NCBI GenBank assembly: GCA_032622095.1 | Contig: CP136061.1 | Location: forward strand, 214,242,373 to 214,306,372 | Direction of reading: 5' to 3' | Length of the DNA: 64,000 nucleotides | Source: Siphonodentalium dalli | Taxonomy: Eukaryota; Mollusca; Scaphopoda; Gadilida; Siphonodentaliidae | In this document: one piece after another, positions 37,669 through 48,781 of the stretch | How positions within the stretch are numbered: position 1 is the stretch's first letter | How the letters are laid out: each line of letters begins with the position of its first letter | Notes under the pieces: model-generated | What the model saw: only the letters and a program-made list of their open reading frames with translations | Told to the model about the DNA's origin: nothing | Database searches by the model: none | Program-made: the position numbers and the translations under genes

Positions 37669-39829
37669 GACGTGGCTAGAGGGTTTCCGTTGGGGTGTGC
37701 ACACGACTACGGGCAATAGACCAGGACCATGGTTGCTCGGCCCGGTGTGAGAAAATTGTGAAAACTAAACAAGTAAATCGCAAAATCCTAGCGTCTAGAC
37801 TGACCTCAAGCTTTCCTAGTGTTGGAAATTTCAAACCTCATACTCTCCCTTAGTTTGGAAATTTTCAGTCAACGATTTTAACCAAATGTAGTAAAATATT
37901 GTTTTCTTAAACTCATTAGCAGTTTTTTATTGGCCACGGGGAGGGACCAGGACACACCGGGCGAATTTTTTTTTTAAACATGAGCAAGAAAATCGCAAAA
38001 TCCTGGCATCTAGACTAGCCTCAAGCATTCATAAGTTGGAAATTTCCAACTGATGACAATTCCAGTGACAATTTTGACCAAATGTAGGACAATATTATTT
38101 TCTTAAATTAACTAGAAGTTTTTGACTGGCCACGGGGAGGGACCAGGACAGAAGCTTTCCAACTGTTGGAAATTTCCAACCTGACACCCCTAAGGTTAGT
38201 CCAAGTCTTCTCGTACTAAAGCCGGCTAAGATATTGGGATGGAGGTGCCGGTCTTTTGTCCGAGTTCCAGGCCCATGCATTCCTATGACACGAGTTACGC
38301 CCAGGATCTGTGGCGGGAATCTGTGGTGTATTTTACTCGATTTACCTAACAAAGCAATACATGATGCTATATACGTCGGAAAGAGTGACATCTTATGGTC
38401 AGAATGGTGTATAATAATCTAACTTTAATGTTAAATTACACATAGAATATTCCGGTTGATTGCCACAAACATCGTTGTTTTTTCTGTTTGTTTACTTAAC
38501 TGAAAGCCGAACTCAGGTTCCGAAGAACTTCGGCATTGTCCGGTGTTTGTTCTGAGTATTCTAGTTTCCGTTTCTATATATAGCGCGGGGTTTTCCGAAC
38601 AAAATGGCGAAAACCGATCGCCGCAAAGTCCAGTTTCCAATGTGCTTTGAGAACAATTCCCGCACTAAAAACTTAATGACATAATGGAGGATCAGAAAGG
38701 TAGTTTTGTTGACAATTTTCGCAAGCAACTTGTCAAAATTGGAGCAAATTAGAAGTCTTGTGTCTGACTTGCCATGCGTGTGATTTTCATCCATTTTGAC
38801 TTTTGTGTTGATAAAATAATCGGTGAACCGAATCACACAGTTTCGAAATATAGTTCTTCCGTTTTAGTGGGACTTTTCAAACTTAAGGTTAAAAATTTAT
38901 ACAAATTTTGTTTGATTTTTTGTGTGCTTAACAAGAGCAGTATATTGCTCTGTTCGCTTAGTATATATCTTAATTTCGCTGAAGTCCACCAAATGTGGGA
39001 AATGTAGCACCATATTATTTATTCTAATGCTCGTTGTGTTTACACTGTTTTAAACTTTGAGAGGGTTGTAATTCCCCGTAATTTATTTAATGTATTACAT
39101 TTATATCTTCAATGTTTAATTAATCTATTTATTTTTTATTTATTGACACACATAATTACGATTACAATGGAGAATTCATCGTAATTTGCGTTGTCAGTCG
39201 AAAATCTACGGAATATTTTCAACGGAAAATGCCGAACACAGTTCGCGAGGTCAACTGAGTTCGCATACTTTTAAAAAATTGTAAACATTGCGGTAAATGT
39301 CTCTTTTCGCATTAAATTACCGCTTTCAATTCACAACTGATGTGGGGTTCAGATCAAATAGCATGTCTTCTGCGGAAAATATCCGTTTATTGTCGCAATT
39401 GTGATATGTTATTTCATATAAATGTGGTTTTATTTGAGCGGGTCACTAACGCTTAAGTCGTGTCATAGGAATGCATGGGCCTTGAACTCGGACTAAAGAC
39501 CGGCACCTCCATCCCAATATCTTAGCCGGCTTTAGTACGAGAAGACTTGGACTACCCTAAGGTTGGAACATTTCTAACTGATGGCCATTTCAGTCCAAAA
39601 TTGTTATCAAAAGAAGGAAAATATGCAAATATTGGTCCAAAAACAATAAATTCCCCACAATAAGTTGTTTGAAAATCAAACTACAAGAACATTTTCAACC
39701 TATTGTTGGTGTGAAATTTCCAACTAATGTTGTGTCAGGTCTGAAATTTCCAACTGTTGAACATTTTGATCAAAGTTGGAGGGTGAGACACCCCCACCCC
39801 CCCCCCCCCCTGTCGCCACGTCTCTGTGT
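37669..39829. mobile_element. GACGTGGC-ended repeat, copy 2, split by a Mutator-like element
   Basis: It begins GACGTGGCTAGAGGG and ends GTCGCCACGTCTCTG, as does 19026-20149, with the same GGTTGGAAATTTCCAAC units. The 1,358-base insertion at 38197-39554 interrupts it at CCCTAAGGT. A CCTAT pentanucleotide run (about 39849-39872) lies just beyond its right end. Confidence 0.8.
38197..39554. mobile_element. Mutator-like (MULE) non-autonomous element
   Basis: Terminal inverted repeats of about 100 bases, nearly identical (start TAGTCCAAGTCTTCTCGTAC, with an inner part including CATGCATTCCTATGACACGA). The flanks are a perfect 9-bp direct repeat CCCTAAGGT (38188-38196 and 39555-39563). Long TIRs with a 9-bp duplication are the signature of Mutator-like elements. 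The interior is AT-rich with no transposase. High TIR identity and an intact duplication suggest a fairly recent insertion. Confidence 0.92.
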
Positions 39830-40446
39830 ATGTGTATTGGAAATAAAATATCCTATCCTATCCTATCCTATTCAGGCCTATCACCTCTTTGTGTTTAGGA
39901 AATCAGACATACGGTTGCTGTGCTCGCTGATGTGCATCAATTCTGATTTGGTCCTATCAAATCGAAACAAAGTCGACACGGTGATGTCGGTGGGTGTGCC
40001 AAATATTCGTTTAATTCCACCAAATCCATGTCAGTCGTGTATTTTTGGCGACTGGTTTCATAGTGCACTTCTATATATTACTGCAAAGTGTTTTGTCGCA
40101 GCCAGCGATTACTATCCGTTGTGAATAGCGATCTTATTTCGCGGGAAGCTCGAGATTCACGACGACGAGTACAGTGATTGCCAATCTAAACAGCACACCG
40201 AGGTCGTAGCTCAATACAACTGGATGGTTTACATGATATACATATACAGTCTCGAACGGAGTAAAGTGATATATTGCAGAAAATAAATTTCAGGTGTTAT
40301 TTGAGCTTATTACAAACCATGAAATCGTAACCGTTATTGCGGATAGTAAAATACGACAACGATTAGAAAGTACACAAATGTTGGTGACGTAGTACCCTAT
40401 CCGTATCCGTAATCGTAAACGTGAGTTTTGCGAAAGGTCTCTATTG

Positions 40447-42065
40447 TCATTCTTTGTTGACGACGATTATCGTGATAATTTATTGTTATTCTAAACATGA
40501 AGAATCTATATATCTGGTTCAAAAAACAAATTATAAGAAGACGAAATGAAAATAAAAGCTTGATGACTGTATCACTATCACCCATTCGCTGTCAGTGTTA
40601 CTGTGAGTGTCACTCTTCCCCAGTGTGAACGTTCGAATGATTTATAATTATTTTAAATTTCTAGACATGTCATACCAGTGCCGTGGGATAGGATTATGAA
40701 CATTGCCGGAGTAGTGATCGAGTACACCTGGCAGTGACGTGAAGAGCACTTCAGAACTCATTTAGTCGGGGAGCCCAGACAGTTTTGAGTACTATTGAGT
40801 ACGAAAGGTTTGACAAACACGAAAATTAAATATTCAAGAAATTTAGAGATCCATCTCTTACAACAGTGAACAATGTGCCAGAAATACCGATCAATCAATT
40901 GAAATCGATCGGGCTAGTATAGATATATCGGTGGTTCACCCAGTTCAACTGAATTTGGATAATAAATACAAGCAACAAGCGTAATGATTAGTACAGTATT
41001 TATTAAATATAATAACTAATTATCAAATTTGAATAGTTCAGCATCAGCCCATTGCTAGCAGTGTTGAAAACGCTCACGTCGGATCACCATCGGAGAAAAC
41101 ATCGAAAATAGGTCATTTACTTCCCAAATTGCATCATAGTTTTAGAATCGTTTTCCACCACGAATATGTGGAAAACTGCAGAAACTACTCTAGGCATATT
41201 ACAGTCCAATAATTTCAACTCTTGGTAGATGAGCATTCTTCTAAATCATAAATCTGACTTTCAAAAGTGACCTGTCAATTGAGAAACGTCAACAGTCCTA
41301 GTACAGCTCCATGTTATTATATGATTACTCGGGTCAGTGTATCAATACCGTTCTTATATTTCCAAATTGTTTAAAACACCAGATTAAAGTCTTGTGAAGT
41401 TGTGTTAGTGCTGGAGAACTTCAAAAGAGTCAACTGTTGTCACCAGGCCAAGTAGGTCAACATGACCGCTTTCGCAGATTGCTGCTTCCAGCTTATGCAC
41501 TACGTTCATGACTGAACTACAGGTCAATAAGACATGCACGATTTTCGTTCTAAACAACATTTTCGTGGCCCACACAAACTTGTGACAAAAACCATAAAGG
41601 GTATCTAATACCATAGAAATCGGATATAATTTATAAAAAAAATTGACTAGAATGGTAGTATAATGATAACAATCTAATTGGACGCTGTTTTGAGAATTTT
41701 TAGTTCTGGACACTGATGTTTCACACTGCACAGCTAGGTCAATTCAGATTTATGTTTTAGATGAATGTTTCAGCTGCAATATGACTAGAACAATCGTATA
41801 CGGTTTATATTGTTGGGGAAAAGATTATAAAACTACGATGCAATTTAGGAAGTAAATCACCTACATTGTATTTTCGTTGGTTTTCTCTGACGGCAATCCA
41901 GTGTGGGGCGTTTTCAATACTGCTAACAAGGAGCTATTGCAATTTGCTGACTTATTTGAAATTGATGCTTTTTTATCATATATAATAATATTTTTTTTAA
42001 TTATTTCGCTTGTTGCCTATATATTTATACTCCAAAGGCAATTGGATGGCCCAAACAACAACATT
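40447..42065. other. Intronic stretch, no confirmed feature
   Basis: AT-rich. The minus-strand ORF 41405-41731 (108 codons, ending LLGLVTTVDSFEVLQH and a stop) is long for this composition but matches no family I know and lacks a clear acceptor. A palindrome-like patch with CGATCAATCAATTG lies near 40888. Confidence 0.4.
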
Positions 42066-42070
42066 GCGTA

Positions 42071-42538
42071 TATATTACAATCATAATGGGAGACCAATTT
42101 AACATTTAATAGTTAATTACGCTTAAGCGTAACTCCATTACTCTTAAGCATAATTGGTTTTTATAGTTACAACTTATATATAATGGTAGGACTATCATCT
42201 AAGGTATATGTTCTTGGGGGTGATAAGGTCACTAGCATCAGTAATTGACTGCATCAATTTCAGCTTCAGGGGAGTTTTGAGAGAGGGAAGTTGAATTATT
42301 ATGAAGCGTAATGGCATTACGGTTAAGAGCAATTCAAATTCAATTTCGTTTTAGCGTAAATGCATTACGATTAATTTAATCGTAACTGCATTACGCTTAA
42401 GCATAATGTATTGCGCTTAAGTATAATGGATATCTAAATTACGCTTAAGTATTGCGCATTATGCTTAAATTTATGCTTAAGCATATTGAATTACACTTAA
42501 TCGTAATTAGCAATTAAATGTGAATTTGGTCTCCCATA
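42071..42538. mobile_element. TATGGGAGG element 4, with conserved core
   Basis: The ends ATGGGAGACCAATTTAACAT (from 42086) and the complement of TATGGGAGACCAAATTCACA (to 42538) are inverted. The interior has TTACGCTTAAGCGTAA-type palindromes on both sides of a unique core (42183-42295) that matches 27527-27612. TGCGTA follows the right end (42539-42544) and also lies at 42065-42070, eleven bases before the left ATGGG. This may be a 6-bp duplication with a small insertion in the left tip. Confidence 0.75.
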
Positions 42539-43406
42539 TGCGTACCATTGTTGTTTTGTACACTTTGCACAACAAGTTTGGTTGTTTCGCACCATATATT
42601 TGGCCATTTCTCACCACATTTTTCCCAGAAATGTTGAATGGTCATGCGAAAAACAAATATTTTGAGAAAAAACATATAACGTTGCGTGATGACAACCTGC
42701 CAATTAAACACATTTCTTTCTTTTTTGCGAAAAAAATTACATAGTGACAACACAATTCATGTTATTAAAAAACATCATACCAATATACCTTATACTCAAT
42801 GGTAGGAATCATTCAAATTATACTGTTATGAAACTACGCCCAGGCCCACTTGGGAGGAAACATTTATGGGGGAGACAAACACCGCTGTGACATCGCCACC
42901 ACCTCCCTGGCAGTCTGAAGTTGAAATGACACCTGGTTTCTCTATGGATGAGTGACTCACCGATAACTGTTACTTTTGGCCTCTCATAACACAATTCAAT
43001 ATATACACAAGTGTATGGTAATACCATATATGAAGACAGTGGAGAAAAATTCACACTAAAATAGGTTGCAACCATAGGGGAACAGGAATTTGAAAAAAAT
43101 ATTGATAATAACATATTATTATATACCAGTACATGTGTATATACCCATTACATGTATATTTAGAGTTTTTAAAAGTTCCTGAACCCCTTTGGTTGTAAAT
43201 AGAATTCACTCAGAGATTCTGATTTCAAACTTGTGCCTCCTAATTATATAGCTTGATAAACCTACAGGTGTTGATTGGGTTTGAAAGATTACAAAATCAG
43301 TGCCCTCTCTTGAAATTATTATTTAAGGAATCCCGAATAATCTGTTTCGTATTGTAATTACAGTTAATTAAAGAGGGTCTATATCTTCCTATTACACGTT
43401 TTATAT

Positions 43407-43670
43407 AGTTTCCTGCATATAAAATAATAAATATGAATCAAAGACCGCTGTCCAGAAACACTTATATCAATTAATATTATAATATGCATACAATATATTT
43501 CCAAAATTGTACGGCTCGCGTTTATTTTTAACTCTCTAAAAATAGTAACAAATATATGACCCACTTGATTGTCGCATTGTATAATAAATATTGATATAAA
43601 ATCAATATTAATTGATAGTAAGTGTCTTCAGCTCTTTTTGTTATTTATACCCAGGAAACTATACAACACT
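43407..43670. mobile_element. TIR element, family B, copy 2
   Basis: The left end TATAGTTTCCTGCATATAAA, with ATGAATCAAAGACCGCTGTC inward, and the right end TGTCTTCAGC...ATTTATACCCAGGAAACTATA are inverted and match 15080-15408. A half copy lies at 44212-44345 (GTCCGTCCTAGATCC...ATACCCTGGAA). Confidence 0.6.
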
Positions 43671-44870
43671 TGTTATAGGAAGAGATAATCCATCTTTAAT
43701 GAATGATTCTTTGTGCACATAAAACTAGCGAGTCGCTTTTGAGTTTTAGCTTACGAATTTTCGACGGCAAAAAGGCATTAAAACTCGATTTTAACACTAT
43801 GAGTTGGTCATTTCAAATATGATTCGTTTAGTAACCTTCATGCAGTCTATGTTATGACACTCGCATAGTTTATTTTACTGAACAACTAAGTTTATTAACA
43901 GTTGCTCTTAAAATTGTCCATCTCTTCCGGGTCACATTTAGAACAAACTATTTTTTGTATAAATCCCGATTTCATGACTAATAATAGCTATTGTGTGAAA
44001 CAAATACAAATAACACTGAATATTGTGTTTATTATTTTCTGTGAAGGCATAATATAGTGGTTTATTTCGATCGAAAGATCGTGGTGAAGTCTAGTTGAAA
44101 TGTATGTATAATTTGCCGTGATTAAGGACTAACAAGTTAGAGTTCTCCTCCTTGATACGCTTTCGGTATGCACCGAACCCTTTCGCGCGGATTTCTGTTC
44201 TAAAAATAGCCATAAAACTATCCAGCGCATGTGATAAGATATTATAAATAAAATTTATATTAATGGATATAACTTTTCGGACAGGACTGGTGTCCGTCCT
44301 AGATCCATATTTTATTCTATACCCTGGAATCTATATAAAACTTTCTGGGAAGCGATGCACCATGCATCTTTAATGGGGGGGGTAAAAGTTCGGATCCTAT
44401 CCCACAACGAAGACATATAACCACATATATGTGAGCTAGTGGATATAGTGTACATGGCGATGGGCGCAGAATATTTTTGACAAACGACCCAGTCCCGATA
44501 ATGTAACACTAATTTGTTATTCCGTTTAATTGGCCAAACGTGCATAGATGAAGGCTCGGACGTGTAGTTAAATGTTCGTGGTAAGTGACATGGGTGAAAG
44601 TTTATCATTTTTCAAACAATATAGGCATGGATAGATAAATAGCAAGTTAATGGGAGGCGGAATTGTTCTCGACTGCATGCCTATATATAATATCAATGTT
44701 GAGTTCAGTTCAGGGAATAAAGAATGCTAATTGTTGCACGAAAGCTCGACGATTATTCTGGACCATTGTGATGCCCTTTGTTGGCCTGTCGTTCAAATTA
44801 GAGAATATTGATAATGTCAGTAAAGTCATTTAATTTGTTTACGACGAAGCGCGGAGAACTGATTTAGCAC
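43671..44870. other. Intronic stretch with a family B half-copy
   Basis: Apart from the family B fragment at 44212-44345 I see no gene, array or RNA. The minus-strand ORF 44312-44608 overlaps that fragment and is not convincing. Confidence 0.45.
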
Positions 44871-44875
44871 GGAAA

Positions 44876-45111
44876 CATTAACCCTTTCTATACTAAATGG
44901 ATTATCCCATTCAAGTATGCACTTATACATTGGAAATGTATATTACTCATTTGGAATGGTGTTCAGGACATAAAAGCAGACGACAGACAGACAACAGATA
45001 ATACAAGATCAGAATGACAGACCTATTATGGTCGTTTGTTGAACTTATTATATGAACATTTCCTAAAGGAACTACTCGTCAATGAGTATTTAGCATAGCA
45101 ATGGTTAAATG
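44876..45111. mobile_element. Short element whose ends resemble the 45-bp satellite monomer
   Basis: The left end CATTAACCCTTTCTATACTA and the right end CTACTCGTCAATGAGTATTT...ATGGTTAAATG are inverted relative to each other. Each matches the satellite monomer of 9945-11770 (TAGTATAGAAAGGGTTAA and CTACTCACCAATGATACTTA). About 235 bp, non-coding. Confidence 0.6.
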
Positions 45112-45258
45112 TCAGCTATTGGAACTTTTTTGTGGATTTACAGGTACATGTATACATGCAATCATGTAAACATAAAGATGGTGTATATCATCAATTAATA
45201 TTCTGTATTGAATCATGGGCACTTATTGTACATTGTACGTCACGATAATTGTGAGTAA

Positions 45259-45881
45259 AGCCGCTTTCACACATGTCCGTTTCTCGGATGCGTTTCCTTG
45301 CGTTTCTAATATTTTAACGCATCCGGAAAACGCATCTGTCGAAACAGTGATAGTATCACTGGGTCTTTCACACATGTGCGTTTGCCGGATGCGTTTCATT
45401 TTGTTTATGTCTCGGACTTGAAATGCTGCGTTTTGCCTGCGTTTCTCAAAAAGAAACGCACATCTTGGTGATATCTTCTTATATAAAATGGAGAATTAAA
45501 GCAAACTGCTTTCGTCTCACACCTAGGTAGGCTATAAACTTCTGCTCGTCGAAGTACAGATCGGCAATGATCAGGTTCACAAACGCCCCTTGCTCCTTGT
45601 GCCTCTTCACTATCGGATGTTCACGAAAACGACGTGGCCGCTTTTTCTTTCGTTGTGCCAATGCACCAACGAGAACAGCAATATATCCTCATCAGGCTCA
45701 TCGTCTGAAGATTCCATTTTAAAAGAGAGGAATCCCTTTAAATACTAGAAAATCAGTAGAAACGCACGTCCGTTAGTTTGAGAAACGCACAGAAGAAACG
45801 CACATGTGTGAAAACAACTGACTTGCGTTACTTATAAAGCAAGGAAACGCATCCGAGAAACGAACATGTGTGAAAGCGGCT
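45259..45881 (-). mobile_element. PIF/Harbinger-derived element
   Basis: Inverted ends AGCCGCTTTCACACATGT, continuing through CGTTTCTCGGATGCGTTTCC, run about 46 bases (45259 and 45881). Sub-terminal CACATGTGCGTTT words recur at about 45370-45385 and 45787-45813. It encloses a transposase N-terminal fragment (see 45479-45716). TAA precedes and TTA follows the element. A 3-bp TWA duplication is usual for this superfamily, but here the two differ by one base. Confidence 0.8.
45479..45716 (-). pseudogene. Harbinger transposase N-terminal fragment, frameshifted
   Basis: The minus strand reads KKKRPRRFREHPIVKRHKEQ, then GAFVNLIIADLYFDEQKFIA and YLGVRRKQF. Harbinger transposases and HARBI1-like proteins begin with a basic run, an R.W/F.HPI motif, and then a D..F...F..S...F pattern; this follows that plan. 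An acidic ATG-initiated lead (MESSDDEPDEDI) lies at 45716 in a different frame, separated by a one-base shift near 45662. A stop follows at 45479. The catalytic DDE core is missing, so this is a dead N-terminal relic of about 80 codons. Confidence 0.82.
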
Positions 45882-45892
45882 TTATTTTGATG

Positions 45893-46010
45893 TGCGTGTG
45901 GGGGTGTATTGGTGTGTGTGGGGTGTATTGGTGTGTGTGTGTGGTGTATTGGTGCGTGTGGGGGTGTATTGGTGTGTGTGGGGGTGTATTGGTGTGTGTG
46001 GGGTGCTCTT
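45893..46010. repeat. G/T minisatellite, unit about 20 bp
   Basis: Five or six copies of GTGTGTGTGGGGGTGTATTG-like units abut the right end of the Harbinger element. The open frames across it (Val/Cys/Trp-rich) are repeat artefacts. G-runs could support G-quadruplex formation on the + strand. Confidence 0.9.
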
Positions 46011-46994
46011 CGCGACACTACAATGAGGTCTGTATCCATGCTAATTATATATAGTACACACCATGTATGTTTGTTATGTATATATACACATGTATAAGTG
46101 TTATACTACAAGTACGTGTCATTATATCTATATGTACACATGTACGAGGCGAAATCTTTAATCCACAGCGATGACCAGCGGTTATGCAGAGACACAAAGG
46201 GCAGAAAGGGCAGCTGCATCACCCCGCCATCAAACAAGGTGAGTTAATGGGCAGAAATTCTTACTTTATTATTTTTCGAAAAACAGCCCCTTAATTGGCC
46301 TCTGGCGTTTCAAGAATACTACACGGTTCGTCGTAATAGACATCATGTATGTGTATTTGAACATTAATTCGTTCTATTCACAATCGCTGCGTCGCCGCCG
46401 CTTTGAGTGGACTGATAGGCTCGATGAGCGAAAATATGCGTCTTGTGTGTACTGTATCACCGACAGGAATATCGAAATGATGGATCTAGAGAGACAACTC
46501 TATCTCGTTGCATGATATAGTGACAGTAGTTCAGAAGAAACTGAATAATTTCCATTGGCTTCGATGTTAAAGGTCGACTTAATGTTTGGGTCCCCGAAAC
46601 AGAATCAGTTCTTGACATGAATAAGACCCAATATATATTATATATATTCCACCATGCATGATATACATGTAGAACATATGTGGCCACCAAGTGATAGAGA
46701 TTCTCCGGCTCACCTCATTATTTCCCAGAATGTATCTGACATTCAAACTAGGAGCTAGAGTTATTCCCCCAGCATGGAGAATAATAGAGTGGCAAATCAT
46801 TAAGCACAGAACCCACCAGAACACACGTCGGTACCTCGAAAAAAATCCACGTATTCACAGTTTATTCGACCAGATAAGTTGATAATACAATGCGTTGGAA
46901 CCTCCTCTTTCAAATTGCATATACTCTCGAATATGGTGTATATGCATATTATGTGATATGGTGATTCGAACAGTATAAGTGTGCCATTAAGGAA

Positions 46995-47912
46995 TTTGCT
47001 AACCCATCCCCCAATTTGATTGAGTCAAAATAACGGATTTTGTTCATTTAATTAGTAATCACAGAAACCAAACCCATTGATGCAACATTTTAAGAGTGTA
47101 AATCATGGTGGATTATTTTAGAAATACAAAAATGAACTTTATTGAGGTTTTTTACATTTTTTTTTTCGAACACAAAGTCCATATCGAAGAAAAAATATGG
47201 CAACGTGTACTGAACACTGTGAAGAATGATGAGCAATAAAACAATATTCATATTTATCAAGCATTCTTTGATATATTAATAAGAATCAATTGTTTGCAAA
47301 TGGTAGATGTCTTGCTCAACATTTCTGGCTGGGAGGTGACAGTTTGGTGTTAATATATGTGGCCAGTGGTGTACTGTGAATCTCTTGACAAAAACGTTAT
47401 GTAGTCATCAATCTGGCATACTCCATATAGCCCAGAAACTGGGTTACCACTCAGGAGATAATATTCCCATGGCCAGCACTGCAACAGTCCACATGCTGAT
47501 CATAACCTCAGCTTGAGTGGTGAACATTAACTTGACCAATCGAATTCAGCTTCCAAACAGTATTACTGAGCAATGAAATCTACCATTTGTAAACAACTGC
47601 TTCCAAGCCAAATAAAAGAACACTTAAGAATTGTGAGTATGTTTGGTATTGTCCATCATTCTTCACAGTGTTCAGTGCACATACCCATATTTTTTCTCAG
47701 ATATGGACTTTGTGTTTGTTGGATTTGGGTTCGAAAAAATAGATTTTAAAAACCTCTGAACATTTCGCATTTTGTATTTCTAACATAATCCACTATGAAT
47801 TATACTTTTAAAATGTTGCATCAATGGGTTTGGTTGCTGTGATTACTAATACTATTTAACAGAATCCTTTATCTTGACTCCATCAAATTTGACTCCATCA
47901 AATGTGTTAGCA
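46995..47912. mobile_element. Large foldback element, about 920 bp
   Basis: The left arm (46995-47310) is the imperfect reverse complement of the right arm (about 47540-47912). Matches include TTTGCTAAC/GTTAGCAAA at the tips, CCATTGATGCAACATTTTAA, AAGTCCATATC and GAACACTGTGAAGAATGATG, and an inner TTGTTTGCAAATGGTAGAT. The unpaired centre is about 200 bases. GCCATT occurs just outside both tips, possibly a target duplication. No ORF. Confidence 0.75.
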
Positions 47913-48638
47913 AAGCCATTGACGTTGGCTACGTCCACGCTAAGTTAGCAACATCCCGGCACGTGACTCATACACAGGTCGTGATGACCCACCACTGCAA
48001 CAGCTTACAACAAGAAGGATTGGTTGGGTTGACGTTGTTGCCCCTTGGTTGGCCCAACGTATTTCTCCCAATATAACGTGTATATAAGTGTATTCATATA
48101 TATTTTCACAAAATAGCCGATAATCAATAACAATCAACTGTTCTATTGAATGACGCTAAATATCGCAACAATAATAACAGTTTGCCACAAGTAATCACAC
48201 CAAACGTAGTGATTGAACGCAATTGCCATGGGCTGAGTATCAAACTAAGTCGACACATACATGACATATACTGACTTAACTACTATATAGTAAGCATTTA
48301 AAATATACTAAACTGGTAGACAATATAGCCACAAATAAACAATGAGTCACATTTTCAATGCAGCATGTAACAAAAAACATTAATATAAAGTTAGTGGGTT
48401 CCTAATATTTACGGTAATTGATAACTGGCTGTGATATAATGTTCATGAGGACAACGCACAAATAAAAAGGATAGACGAACGAACGAGCGAACACGTGTAA
48501 TCCAATATCAGCCACATTTTGCCCCCAAATGTTTACCCCATATAATCATTTGTATTTAGGGACCGAGGTAAATGGTTCATTCCATTAAAAGTTGTCTGCA
48601 GATCCGATAAACTACATGTAGCTCCTACTAAAACTTAC

Positions 48639-48781
48639 CTGCTAACGAGAATGCTGAGTCCTTCGCCATCGCGGGCTTCCATAGTTTCTACATGTCTCAT
48701 CTCATCGCCACAGAGAACATCCTTATCCTTTGTCACGATAACCACTTGCTGGGCCGATTTTATCAATAATTTGTAAGCCAT
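48639..48781 (-). CDS. AMDHD1: AMDHD1 coding exon 1 with start codon
   Basis: The ATG at 48781-48779 opens MAYKLLIKSAQQVVIVTKDK, then residues to LSILVS (47) and two bases of Arg48, followed by the donor GTAAGT (48638-48633). The SAQQVV segment matches the N-terminus of animal imidazolonepropionases, which also start a few residues before it. The two leftover bases join exon 2 to give LVSRDGRIHDIG without a frame break. There is no signal peptide, as expected for a cytosolic enzyme. The 5' UTR continues upstream; whether an untranslated exon precedes it cannot be told. Confidence 0.95.

Larger units (their letters stand above)
37151..40446. mobile_element. 3.3-kb TIR element hosting nested insertions
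   Basis: The inverted ends CAATAGAGACCTTTCGCA (37151) and TGCGAAAGGTCTCTATTG (to 40446) are followed inward by TCACGTTTACGATTACG on both sides. A second partial arm lies at 37208-37262. Removing the inserted GACGTGGC repeat (37669-39829) leaves roughly 1.1 kb. A + strand ORF beginning MDDLIDVMLMGEESFLNLDL (37517) precedes the insertion and may be a remnant of its coding part, but I cannot assign it. The flanking duplication may be just TA. Confidence 0.7.
36215..48638 (-). other. AMDHD1: AMDHD1 intron 1
   Basis: A 12,424-base first intron with GTAAGT donor and TTTCAG acceptor. It is packed with nested transposons (37151-40446), a TATGGGAGG element, a Harbinger relic and a large foldback. Roughly 40450-42065 and 46010-46990 hold no recognised element or exon. 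Confidence 0.9.

Noticed and set aside
41405-41731. 108-codon minus-strand ORF as an AMDHD1 or separate exon
   Set aside because: It does not match any part of imidazolonepropionase, has no convincing splice sites, and exons 1 and 2 already join in phase around it.
45866-46097. Cys/Trp/Gly-rich secreted peptide
   Set aside because: It is a translation of the G/T minisatellite.
36215-48638. Alternative AMDHD1 exon between exons 1 and 2
   Set aside because: Exons 1 and 2 join without gap relative to the family; nothing is missing there.
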